64,000 bases of DNA from NCBI GenBank assembly GCA_965199805.1, contig CBDATO010000001.1, positions 1,550,001 to 1,614,000 on the forward strand, written 5' to 3'. Positions 52,374-59,887 of the stretch are shown piece after piece (within the stretch, counting starts at the first letter, position 1; every line of letters begins with the position of its first letter). The DNA is from DATAZK01 sp965199805. Its GTDB lineage: Bacteria > Actinomycetota > Actinomycetes > Frankiales > Frankiaceae. Both the position numbers and the translations under genes were made by a program. The notes under the pieces were generated by a model. That model searched no databases. It saw only the letters and a program-made list of their open reading frames with translations, and was not told the origin of the DNA.

Positions 52374-53333
52374 TCAACCGGCCCAGGTGGCCAGATCGGT
52401 CAGCGGGGGGCCCGGCGGCGTGAACGCCTGCGTGGCCAGTCCACCGATCACCTTGCGGAAGACGGAGGCCCGGGTACGGCCCTCGGCACCGATGCCGTTC
52501 ACGGCCGTGTACGAGAGCGTCCTGCTGTCGCGCGACCACGCCGGGTTCTCGACCGTGTCGGCGATGGACAGCTGCGCGGTGATCGCGCCACCGGGCGCGG
52601 GCACGGTGCACAGCGAGGTCGCGGTACCGCCGTCCTTGCGGACGAAGGCGACGAGCTTGCCGTTCGGCGACCAGGTCGGCTGCGTGCACTGCCAGCCGAA
52701 GCTCGACCGGACGATGAGCCGGCTGGCGCCGCCGCGTGCCGGGATGCGCCGGATGCCGTCGAAGGCGGCGTAGACGATGGCGCCGCCGTTGTTGTTGAAC
52801 TGCGGCGTGATGCCGCCGGCCGCGCCGGGCACGAAGCGCAGCCGGCTCCCGTCGGCCTGGACCAGCCAGACACCAACGCCCGAGCCGAAGCCGATGGTGT
52901 CGCGGCAGAAGCAGACAGTCTGACCGTCGGGGGCGAAGCCGGGGTCGAGGTCGGCGACCCCGGTCGGCGGCCGGGTGATCTGGTGCAGCAGGGCGCCGTC
53001 GCTGCGGCAGACGAACAGAGCGTTGGTGCCCCGGCTGTCCTCACCGGTGCCGCGGGAGACGGCGATGTGCTGGCCGTTGGGCGCGAAGGCGGCGCGGCCG
53101 TACGCATTCGGCACGATGGCGCGCGCGCCGCGGCCGGAGGCGTCGCACACGACCAGGTCACGGCGGTAGCCGTTGAGTGTGCGGAGCAGATACGCGTGGC
53201 GGCGCGGCGCAACGGCCGGCGGCAGGTCACAGGCGGTCAGGCTCGCGATCGCGCCGGCACCGCCGGCCGCAAGGGCCACCCGGGCGCCGACCCCGGCCAC
53301 GCCGGTGCCGAGCAACTGGCGACGGGTGGGCAT
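52374..53333 (-). CDS. Exported PD40 beta-propeller lipoprotein
   Basis: A 319-residue protein. RR at 4-5 followed by a hydrophobic stretch and LTAC (Cys35) suggests Tat export plus lipid anchoring. At least five TolB/PD40-like repeats are visible, starting near residues 81, 130, 176, 217 and 264 (pattern xFAPNGQxIAV). Such propellers bind partners outside the membrane. It is the last gene of the MauE/MauA-like run, and its ATG overlaps the upstream stop (TGATG). A heavy-chain-like partner of the MauA-like protein is a hypothesis. Confidence 0.8.
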   Translation of the reverse strand: MPTRRQLLGTGVAGVGARVALAAGGAGAIASLTACDLPPAVAPRRHAYLLRTLNGYRRDLVVCDASGRGARAIVPNAYGRAAFAPNGQHIAVSRGTGEDSRGTNALFVCRSDGALLHQITRPPTGVADLDPGFAPDGQTVCFCRDTIGFGSGVGVWLVQADGSRLRFVPGAAGGITPQFNNNGGAIVYAAFDGIRRIPARGGASRLIVRSSFGWQCTQPTWSPNGKLVAFVRKDGGTATSLCTVPAPGGAITAQLSIADTVENPAWSRDSRTLSYTAVNGIGAEGRTRASVFRKVIGGLATQAFTPPGPPLTDLATWAG

Positions 53334-53779
53334 CAGCTGACCTCCATGCCGGCGAAGAGCTCGCTCGCCCGCGCCGCCAGGGTCTCCCGGCGGGCGTAGC
53401 TGCCGAGCACGACGTACAGGCAGAACGGGCGACCGGCGTCGAGGAAGAAGAACTGGGCACCGGCCTGGCCGGGGATGACCCGCTGCAGCTGGTTGGGGCC
53501 GAACTCGCCGGAGCTCAGCCGGGTCGGCCGCGGCTTCGCGAACAGCGGGGAGGACGCCTCGGCGGAGTCGAACTCGATCAGCGACAGGAAGACCGAGTCC
53601 GGCGGCATGATCTCGACGACGCCGCTGCCGTAGTCGCCCCGGACGTTGGGGAGCGGGAAGTCGGCGGCGTGCAGCACCGGCCGGGTCACCTCGCCCGCGG
53701 TGTCGGCCACCCGCTGGTAGATCCGGGCGTCCCACCCCCGGGGGGTGACGACCGACAGGCCCTTGCGCGCGACCTTCAT
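53333..53779 (-). CDS. Conserved hypothetical protein of the MauA-like cluster
   Basis: A 148-residue protein with no signal peptide or membrane helix. It is alternately hydrophobic, with LHAADFPLPNVRGDYGSG near residue 37 and GQAGAQFFFLDAGRPFCLYVVLGSY near 105. The pattern (start with V-R-x-GL-x-V-x-x-P-x-GW, ending in a helix) resembles short actinobacterial hypothetical proteins of unknown role. It is co-translated with the propeller lipoprotein and lies downstream of a triple 17-bp repeat. Confidence 0.7.
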   Translation of the reverse strand: MKVARKGLSVVTPRGWDARIYQRVADTAGEVTRPVLHAADFPLPNVRGDYGSGVVEIMPPDSVFLSLIEFDSAEASSPLFAKPRPTRLSSGEFGPNQLQRVIPGQAGAQFFFLDAGRPFCLYVVLGSYARRETLAARASELFAGMEVS

Positions 53780-53797
53780 GACCGTCCTCCGCAGCTC

Positions 53798-53856
53798 GTC
53801 ACACCAGTACCGCCGTCACACCAGGACCGCCGTCACACCAGGACCGCCGTCACACC
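53798..53856. repeat. Triple 17-bp tandem repeat at the end of a membrane-protein gene
   Basis: Three copies of GTCACACCAG(T/G)ACCGCC at 53798-53814, 53815-53831 and 53832-53848, then a partial GTCACACC. The second and third copies are identical. The third covers the stop codon of the gene at 53833-54426; because 17 is not a multiple of 3, duplication shifts the frame. Confidence 0.9.
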
Positions 53857-54426
53857 GAGCGTGAGCCCCACGACCGCGAGGACCCCGACGGTGACGCGCC
53901 GGGCGAGCGGCGCCAGCGTCGCGAGCCGGCGGTGTAGGGCGGCGAGCGCCTCCGGGCTCACCACGCGCCGCGCCTGCAGCAGCGGCAGCGCCCGTGCCAG
54001 CCCGAACGTGACACCGACCAGCAGGCCACCCCACACCGAGCCGGTCAGCGCCGCGAGCAGCAACGTCGCGTAGACGGAGGCGCTGGTCACGATGGTCAGC
54101 ACCCCGAAGCCGAGCTGGGCGCCGAAGCCCGCCCCGACCACCCAGCCGCGGTAGCGGCCCAGCCACTGCTCGTCGACCTGCCGCCGCCACGAGGGGGGAC
54201 GCACCCCGCGGGCATCCCAGGCCGCGGCCAGCAGGCACCCGAGGGCCGCGACGCCGAGCAGCACCCAGCGTGCCGGGCCGGCCAGCGTCAGCAGCGCGCC
54301 GAGTGCCCCGGCCAGCAGGCCCACCAGGGCGCCGCCGAAGGTCGATCCCGCGAGATACCACGCGGTGGTCGCGGTCCACCGCCGGCGATGTGCCCGCTCC
54401 CCGAGCGGGGTGATGCTGGTGAGCAT
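53833..54426 (-). CDS. Multi-pass membrane protein of the MauA-like cluster
   Basis: A 197-residue protein with about five or six hydrophobic helices (WYLAGSTFGGALVGLLAGALGALLTL, WVLLGVAALGCLLAA, FGAQLGFGVLTIVTSASVYATLLLAALTGSVWGGLLVG, VTVGVLAVVGLTLGV). It opens LTSITPLGERAHRRRW. The topology recalls CcdA-type electron-transfer proteins, but it has only one cysteine, so it cannot relay thiols the same way. The 3' end lies in a 17-bp tandem repeat. It is codirectional with mauD- and mauA-like genes. Confidence 0.75.
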   Translation of the reverse strand: MLTSITPLGERAHRRRWTATTAWYLAGSTFGGALVGLLAGALGALLTLAGPARWVLLGVAALGCLLAAAWDARGVRPPSWRRQVDEQWLGRYRGWVVGAGFGAQLGFGVLTIVTSASVYATLLLAALTGSVWGGLLVGVTFGLARALPLLQARRVVSPEALAALHRRLATLAPLARRVTVGVLAVVGLTLGVTAVLV

Positions 54427-54518
54427 CGACTCGCCTCAAGGCGACCACGTCGAACGGATCGCCGCGGCCGTCGCCGTCGCGAGCCCGGCCACCAGCACCG
54501 GTACGAGCACGGGCGGTG

Positions 54519-55313
54519 CTACTCGGCATCCGGGTAGAGGCTCGGGTGCCCGGGCAGGATGCCCGCCGCCTCGAGCTCACGGTCGATGCGGTCGGCCCGG
54601 TCGCGCCCGGCGGTGTCGCCGATCGCGTTGGCGTGGCCGTGCCGGCGCGCCCGGCGCAGGGCGTTGTCGTCGCCGGCCTGGCCCAGCAGCTGGCGTACCT
54701 GGCGCCAGGTGGTGCCCGACCCCTCGCCGGTGATGCGGCCGGCGTCGACGAGCAGGAAGTACGGCGAGCCGGGCACCTGGTAGTCCGACCAGGCGTCGGA
54801 CGACATCACGACCAGGACGTCGGAGGGCGCGATCCGCTGCAGCGCCGACAGGCTCTCTTCCGCCTCGTCCTTCGTGACGATGACCAGACGGGTGTCGTCG
54901 GCCAGCTGGGCGCCGTCGGGCGAGCGCAGATCGTCCCAGAACACGGCGCAGGTGCCGCAGCCCGTGGACAGGAAGGCGACCAGCGTCCGGCTCTCGTCGC
55001 CGGCGATCCCCACCGCCACCGACTCGTCCCAGGGGGTCACGCCGGCGATGTCGGTGACCCGCTCGGCGAGCTCGACCGGGCGCGGCGGAGCCACGCCCTC
55101 GCGCACGCCCGGGAAGTCCAGCTCGCTGACGATGCTCGCGCTCGCCGCCGCCGAGGCGTCGTGCAGATGGGGTGCGGCGAACGGGCCGTCGGGCGAGCCT
55201 CCACGCAGCTCGTGCAGCGCCCGCAGGATCTCGGCATGACTGCGGAGCAGCCCCGCGACCAGCAGTGCGAGCAGGCCGATGGCGATGGCCTCGGCGATCA
55301 CGAGACCGGTCAT
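54519..55313 (-). CDS. MauD-like membrane-anchored thioredoxin-fold protein
   Basis: A 264-residue protein. An N-terminal helix (LVIAEAIAIGLLALLVAGLL) anchors a thioredoxin domain with the redox pair CGTC (119-122) in FLSTGCGTCAVFWDDL and a later VPGSPYFLLVDAG carrying the conserved proline. The expected location is the outer membrane face. Its ATG overlaps the stop of the MauA-like gene by 4 bases, as MauD accompanies MauA in methylamine operons. It likely makes or shuffles disulfides in the Cys-rich partner. Confidence 0.82.
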   Translation of the reverse strand: MTGLVIAEAIAIGLLALLVAGLLRSHAEILRALHELRGGSPDGPFAAPHLHDASAAASASIVSELDFPGVREGVAPPRPVELAERVTDIAGVTPWDESVAVGIAGDESRTLVAFLSTGCGTCAVFWDDLRSPDGAQLADDTRLVIVTKDEAEESLSALQRIAPSDVLVVMSSDAWSDYQVPGSPYFLLVDAGRITGEGSGTTWRQVRQLLGQAGDDNALRRARRHGHANAIGDTAGRDRADRIDRELEAAGILPGHPSLYPDAE

Positions 55314-55930
55314 GCGCAGGCTCCCGACAGGCAGGGGGCGGTGTGGTCGGCGGTCGAGTTGTCGTACAGCGTCGTACGGCCGCAGGAGGGGAACAGCTCG
55401 TACGGCGGCACGCAGGTGACGACCCGGCAGGCGACCGGCCCGCCGCAGGCGACCTGGGTGTTGCACTGGCCGTAGCGGAACACGTTCCAGCAGACCCGCC
55501 GGGTGTCACAGCTGCCTGATGCGGCGTGCGGCTTGCAGTTCCAGCAGCTGCTGGAGCAGAACGGCCCGCAGCCGCTCGAGCAGCCGAAGCACTCGGCCTG
55601 GCAGTCGATGTAATAGCGCGCGCCCGGAGCCCCGCCGGAGCAGCAGTAGTGCGAGCCGTCGGCCCGCCACCACCCGCCGACGAAGGTGCCGGGTGGGCAC
55701 CGGTTCTCCCCGCGGAAGATCGTGCAGCAGAACGCGGTGTAGCCGTCGGCGGCGGTGGTCGCGGGTCCGCAGACGGACGCGTACGCACTCGTCGGCTCGA
55801 AGACGAACTTCTTGGGCGCGACGACCAGCGCCGAACCGACCACCGCCGTGCCGGCGAGGAAGCCGCGGCGGGTGTTGCGCCGGGAGAGGACATCAGCCGT
55901 CCGGTCGACGACCGCGGTCAACCAGCTCAT
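55310..55930 (-). CDS. Tat-exported Cys-rich MauA-like (methylamine dehydrogenase light chain-like) protein
   Basis: A 206-residue protein. The Tat signal is NTRRGFLAGTAVVGSALVV (RR at 21-22); the mature part has 22 cysteines. CPPGT (78-82) followed by WW (87-88) matches the MauA region holding TTQ Trp57 (NCPPGT...SW). A second tryptophan, W148 in VCWNVFRYGQC, lies where TTQ Trp108 would be. GAGGAGG sits 6 bases before ATG 55930. In MauA these Trps fuse into the quinone cofactor and disulfides staple the fold. Whether TTQ forms here is unknown; no MauG is nearby. Confidence 0.82.
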   Translation of the reverse strand: MSWLTAVVDRTADVLSRRNTRRGFLAGTAVVGSALVVAPKKFVFEPTSAYASVCGPATTAADGYTAFCCTIFRGENRCPPGTFVGGWWRADGSHYCCSGGAPGARYYIDCQAECFGCSSGCGPFCSSSCWNCKPHAASGSCDTRRVCWNVFRYGQCNTQVACGGPVACRVVTCVPPYELFPSCGRTTLYDNSTADHTAPCLSGACA

Positions 55931-55940
55931 GCTGTCCTCC

Positions 55941-56471
55941 TCATGTGGTGACTCCACTCCGCAACACGGCGACTACCCGCGGCCACTCTGCCAGGGCGAG
56001 GTAACCCAGCGCAGCAACGACGGCCACCAGCAGCACGAACGGGACGCCGGCGGCCGGCGAGCGCGCCAGCTCGCCGAGGGCGGAGCGGCCCGGCCGGACC
56101 GCGGCCACGACCGCCAGCGCCGCCGCTCCGGCGTTCACGAAGACGTGCGACCAGGTGGGCGGGGTGTCGGCCTTGCCGAAGCAGCCGCAGGAGCTGATGC
56201 TGCCCCCGCGCCGGCGCGCCAGCAGGACGAAGCCCGCGAAGGTCGCGTACGACAGGGCCACGAGCACCGCGGGGACCGGACCGGCGACGGCCCAGGCGGC
56301 GATCGCAACCAGCACCTCGCCGGCCCCGAAAGCGCGGACCAGGAGCTTGGTGGCGGGCAGACCGGCCGACCGCAGTGCCCGCACGGTGGAGAGCGGGCTG
56401 AACGCCTTCATCGCCCCCGCCACGCCGAGCAGCAGCGCGAAGGCGGCGTAAGGCCCGGCGACAGCGTGCAC
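55941..56471 (-). CDS. MauE-like membrane protein
   Basis: A 176-residue protein with four hydrophobic helices in the DoxX/MauE arrangement and the redox-type SCGCFG motif (94-99) in the central loop. MauE proteins are needed to export or fold the Cys-rich light chain. It begins at GTG 56471 and ends 10 bases before the MauA-like start. This is the first gene of the six-gene run and the strongest clue that the next gene is a MauA relative. Confidence 0.88.
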   Translation of the reverse strand: MHAVAGPYAAFALLLGVAGAMKAFSPLSTVRALRSAGLPATKLLVRAFGAGEVLVAIAAWAVAGPVPAVLVALSYATFAGFVLLARRRGGSISSCGCFGKADTPPTWSHVFVNAGAAALAVVAAVRPGRSALGELARSPAAGVPFVLLVAVVAALGYLALAEWPRVVAVLRSGVTT

Positions 56472-56505
56472 GTCGGCAGGCTAGGTGCAGCCACCGGCAA
56501 AAGCC

Positions 56506-56547
56506 ACTACCTATGACCGACTACCTGTGACTCAGTACCGATGACCC
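56506..56547. repeat. Three imperfect 14-bp direct repeats
   Basis: ACTACCTATGACCG, ACTACCTGTGACTC and AGTACCGATGACCC follow each other between the tRNA gene and the MauE-like gene. They could be regulator sites for the Mau-like run or harmless slippage. Confidence 0.5.
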
Positions 56548-56557
56548 ATCACCTTGG

Positions 56558-56642
56558 CGGAGGATGCGAGATTCGAACTCGCGAGAGGTTGCCCCCAACA
56601 CGCTTTCCAAGCGTGCGCACTAGGCCACTATGCGAATCCTCC
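56558..56642 (-). tRNA. tRNA-Ser (anticodon GGA)
   Basis: On the minus strand GGAGGAT pairs with ATCCTCC; the anticodon arm CACGC-TTGGAAA-GCGTG gives GGA, and a long variable arm (TTGGGGGCAACC) marks a class II serine tRNA. The T-arm has GTTCGAATC. The CCA end is not encoded. It reads UCC/UCU codons. Confidence 0.97.
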
Positions 56643-56743
56643 GCCGACGAGCCTATCGGTTCGCGGGCCCCGCGAGGACGTGACCTGTCCACAGCCCGGG
56701 CGAACTTCCCCGCGGCGGACCCGGGGCCGGTATCGTCTGCGAC

Positions 56744-56831
56744 GACCCCTCGTGCGGCGTCACCCCGTGAACTCCCCCAGGGCCGGAAGGCAGCAAGGGT
56801 AAGCAGGCTCTGGCGGGTGTGCGGGGGGTCG
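56744..56831 (+). ncRNA. ffs: Signal recognition particle RNA (small bacterial 4.5S type)
   Basis: The apical SRP hairpin is unmistakable: CCCAGGGCCGGAAGGCAG, then CAAGGGTAAGCAGG. The closing stem is GACCCC near 56744 with GGGGTC near 56825-56830. It binds Ffh to target membrane proteins. It lies directly upstream of dnaX, as in most actinomycetes. Ends are set by the stem and may be off by a few bases. Confidence 0.95.
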
Positions 56832-56854
56832 CTCACTTTCTCGGAGGGCTCCGC

Positions 56855-58843
56855 GTGACCCAGGCGTTGTACAACCGCATCCGCCCGCGCACCTTCGCGC
56901 AGGTGGTGGGTCAGGAGCACGTCACCGGGGCACTGGCCACGGCGTTGTCCTCCGGCCGGTTGCACCACGCCTTCCTCTTCAGCGGCCCGCGCGGCTGCGG
57001 TAAGACGTCCAGCGCCCGCATCCTGGCCGCGTCGCTCAACTGCGTCACCGGCCCGACCCCCACGCCCTGCGGCGTGTGCGAGCACTGCGTCGCCATCCGG
57101 GCGGGCTCGTCGATGGACGTCATCGAGATCGACGCCGCGAGCCACCGCGGCATCGACGACGCCCGTGAGATCCGCGAGCGGGCGATCTTCATGCCGGCCT
57201 CGGCGCGGTTCAAGGTCTACATCATCGACGAGGCGCACCAGATCACCCCCGACGCCTTCAACGCCCTGTTGAAGCTGGTCGAGGAGCCGCCGCCGCACCT
57301 CAAGTTCGTCTTCGCCACCACCGAGCCCGACCGGGTCCTGCAGACCATCCGCTCGCGCACCCACCACTACGCCTTCCGGCTGGTGCCGCCGGCGACCCTG
57401 CGCGACTTCCTGGCGCAGGTGTGTGTCAACGAGGGTGTGGTCGTCGAGCCGGCCGTGCTGCCCCTCGTCGTGCGCGCGGCGGCCGGATCCGTCCGCGACA
57501 GCCTGTCGGTGCTCGACCAGCTCATCGCCGGAGCCGGGCCCGACGGCCTCACGGCCGGGAGCGCCGCCGCCCTGCTCGGCCTGTCCGACGCCGGGGTGCT
57601 CGACGCCGCGGTCGAGGCGCTCGCCGCGAAGGCGCCGGCGGGGGCCTTCTCCGTCGTCGAGCAGGTGATGGCCACCGGCCACGACCCGCGCCGCTTCGCC
57701 GGCGACCTGCTCGAGCGCGTGCGTGACCTGTTGATGCTGCAGACCGTCCCCGACGCCCCTGACCGGGGCCTGCTGTCCGAATACGCCGCCGACCAGCTGG
57801 AGCGCATGCGCTCACAGGCCGGCCGGATGGGGGCCTCCGAGCTCGCGCGCGCCGCCGACCTGCTGCATTCCGGCCTCGTCGAGATGCGCGACACGATCAG
57901 CCCGCGGTTGATGCTCGAGCTCGTGCTCGCCCGGGTGCTCGTGCCGGGCGCGAGTGCCGACCCGGCCGCGATGCAGGTGCGGATCGAGCGGCTCGAGCGC
58001 CGGCTGGCCAACGGCGGCGGCCCCGCGTTCGAGGCCCCCGCCCCGCAGGCGGCCGCACCGGCCTCCCCGCCCCCGCCGCCTCCGCCTGCACCTCCCGTGG
58101 TGCGCATCCCGGAGCCGGCCCGGCCGCCCGAGCCGGCCGCCGCGCCCGAGTCCAAGCCCGCGCCCAAGCCCGCACCCGAGCCCACCGCCCAGGACTGGCC
58201 GGAGACCGCCGTGCCCGGCCGGCCCCCCGCGCCGACCGCTGCCCCCACACCGGCGCCGGCACCGGCCGCACCCGCGTCACCCCCGCCTGCGGTGGCCGCG
58301 GCCTCCGGCGGGGTCACGAACGGCGCGACCCCCACGCTGGAGACCGTCCAGTCGCGCTGGGCCGACGTCCTGACGTCGATCGCGACGGGCCGGGCGCCGG
58401 GTTACCGCACGGTCGGTGCGCTGCTCAACTCCGGCACCCCGGTGCAGGTGAGCGGCTACGAGCTCACCCTCGCGTTCACCCCGGCAAACCTGGGCAACTT
58501 CCAGCGCGCCGGCACCTCGGAGGCCCTGCTGCGCGAGGCGCTGTCGGACCTCTTCGGCGGCACCTGGCGCCTCAAGTACCTGCCCAAGGGGCCGGACGGC
58601 ACCGTCCAGCTGCCGTCCGCCCGGGCCGGAGGCGGCGGCCCCGGCAACGGCGCCGCGGCGACACCCCCGGGCGACGCCGGCCACACGTACGTCACCGGCG
58701 AGGAGCCCGACCCCGACAACGACAGCGACGTCATCGACATCGACGAGGCCGGCGACGGGGAGCGGGCCCGGATGCACGATCCGGTGGCCGTGGCCATGGA
58801 GGCGCTGGGCGCCAAGATCGTCGAGGACCGCGCGACGACCTGA
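56855..58843 (+). CDS. dnaX: DNA polymerase III subunit gamma/tau
   Basis: A 662-residue clamp-loader ATPase. Walker A is GPRGCGKT (44-51), the zinc site is Cys63, 72, 75 and 78, the DExx box is IDEAHQ, and SRC-like arginine motifs are present. Domain III and a long Pro/Ala-rich linker (about 395-500) precede a tau-like C-terminus and an acidic tail. GTG 56855 is chosen because GGAGG lies 7 bases before it and VTQALYNRIRPRTF is the family start; the longer frame overlaps the SRP RNA. Confidence 0.97.
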   Translation: MTQALYNRIRPRTFAQVVGQEHVTGALATALSSGRLHHAFLFSGPRGCGKTSSARILAASLNCVTGPTPTPCGVCEHCVAIRAGSSMDVIEIDAASHRGIDDAREIRERAIFMPASARFKVYIIDEAHQITPDAFNALLKLVEEPPPHLKFVFATTEPDRVLQTIRSRTHHYAFRLVPPATLRDFLAQVCVNEGVVVEPAVLPLVVRAAAGSVRDSLSVLDQLIAGAGPDGLTAGSAAALLGLSDAGVLDAAVEALAAKAPAGAFSVVEQVMATGHDPRRFAGDLLERVRDLLMLQTVPDAPDRGLLSEYAADQLERMRSQAGRMGASELARAADLLHSGLVEMRDTISPRLMLELVLARVLVPGASADPAAMQVRIERLERRLANGGGPAFEAPAPQAAAPASPPPPPPPAPPVVRIPEPARPPEPAAAPESKPAPKPAPEPTAQDWPETAVPGRPPAPTAAPTPAPAPAAPASPPPAVAAASGGVTNGATPTLETVQSRWADVLTSIATGRAPGYRTVGALLNSGTPVQVSGYELTLAFTPANLGNFQRAGTSEALLREALSDLFGGTWRLKYLPKGPDGTVQLPSARAGGGGPGNGAAATPPGDAGHTYVTGEEPDPDNDSDVIDIDEAGDGERARMHDPVAVAMEALGAKIVEDRATT

Positions 58844-58911
58844 CCGGTTCGGCCGCCTCGCACGCGGTCGCGTCGTCAGCCGAGCGGGCGCGCACGGACT
58901 ACGCTTCGTGC

Positions 58912-59253
58912 ATGGCCAATCAGCGCGGTCTTCCGCCCGGCGCGCAGCCCAACATGCAGCAGCTCATGAAGCAGGCCCAGCAGATGCAGGCCCGCATGGA
59001 GCAGGCGCAGCAGGAGCTGGCCGAGGCCGAGGTCGAGGGATCCGCCGGTGGCGGGCTCGTCAAGGCGACCGTGTCGGGCACCGGCGAGATCCTGTCGGTG
59101 ACGATCTCGCCCGAGGCCATCGACCCCGACGACGCCGAGACGCTGGGCGACCTGGTGGTCGCGGCCGTGCGGGCGGCGCAGGAGTCCGCGCAGCAGATGC
59201 AGGCCGACGCGCTCGGCCCGCTCGCCGGCGGCCTGCCCGGGCTCGGGCTCTAG
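58912..59253 (+). CDS. YbaB/EbfC family nucleoid-associated protein
   Basis: A 113-residue protein with a long N-terminal helix (MQQLMKQAQQMQARMEQAQQELAEAEVEG) and the conserved GGGLVKATVSGTGEILSVTISPEAIDPDDAETLGDLVVAAV. It forms dimers that bind DNA. Its place between dnaX and recR is conserved across bacteria. Confidence 0.96.
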   Translation: MANQRGLPPGAQPNMQQLMKQAQQMQARMEQAQQELAEAEVEGSAGGGLVKATVSGTGEILSVTISPEAIDPDDAETLGDLVVAAVRAAQESAQQMQADALGPLAGGLPGLGL

Positions 59254-59287
59254 GCCGAGCGACCCGGAGCAGGCGAGAGGCCACAGG

Positions 59288-59887
59288 GTGTACGAGGGTG
59301 CTGTTCAGGATCTGATCGACGAGCTCGGCCGGCTGCCCGGAATCGGTCCGAAGAGCGCCCAGCGCATCGCGTTCCACCTGTTGTCAGCCGATCCGGCCGA
59401 CGTCCGCCGGCTCGCGCACACCTTGATCGAGGTCAAGGAGAAGGTGCGGTTCTGCGCGGTGTGCGGCAACGTCGCGTCCGCCGAGCTCTGCCGGATCTGC
59501 TCCGACCCGCGGCGTGACGTCACCGTCATCTGCGTGGTCGAGGAGTCCAAGGACGTCGTCGCGGTGGAGCGCACGCGCGAGTTCCGCGGGCGCTACCACG
59601 TGCTCGGTGGGGCGATCAGCCCGATCGACGGGGTGGGTCCGGACGACCTGCGGATGAAGGAGCTGATGATGCGCCTGGCTGACGGCGTCGTCACCGAGGT
59701 CATCCTCGCCACCGACCCCAACCTGGAGGGCGAGGCCACCGCCACGTTCCTCGCCCGGCTGATCAACCCGCTCGGGGTCAGGGTCAGCCGGCTGGCGAGC
59801 GGTCTGCCGGTCGGCGGCGACCTCGAGTACGCCGACGAGGTCACACTGGGTCGCGCGTTCTCCGGGCGGCGACTGCTCGACGCGTGA
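59288..59887 (+). CDS. recR: Recombination protein RecR
   Basis: A 199-residue RecFOR-pathway protein. The N-terminal helix-hairpin-helix (LGRLPGIGPKSAQRIAFHLL), zinc finger Cys56-59-68-71 and Toprim domain (VTVICVVEESKDVVAVERT, ATDPNLEGEATA) are intact. It forms a ring that loads RecA at gaps. It starts at GTG, 34 bases after ybaB. The last 47 bases overlap the converging GGDEF-EAL gene. Confidence 0.97.
   Translation: MYEGAVQDLIDELGRLPGIGPKSAQRIAFHLLSADPADVRRLAHTLIEVKEKVRFCAVCGNVASAELCRICSDPRRDVTVICVVEESKDVVAVERTREFRGRYHVLGGAISPIDGVGPDDLRMKELMMRLADGVVTEVILATDPNLEGEATATFLARLINPLGVRVSRLASGLPVGGDLEYADEVTLGRAFSGRRLLDA

Noticed and set aside
52374..53333. Classical MauB heavy chain
   Set aside because: Length (319), lipid anchor and PD40-type repeats differ from MauB, and I see no direct sequence match; only an analogous role is proposed.
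53798..53856. CRISPR-like repeat
   Set aside because: The units are directly adjacent without spacers, only 17 bases long, and there are no cas genes.
56819..56854. Upstream extension of dnaX
   Set aside because: It would start inside the SRP RNA. GTG 56855 has GGAGG at proper spacing and gives the family N-terminus.
56541..56858. Open frames crossing the tRNA-Ser and SRP RNA region
   Set aside because: The bases are accounted for by the two RNA genes, and the frames show no protein-like pattern.
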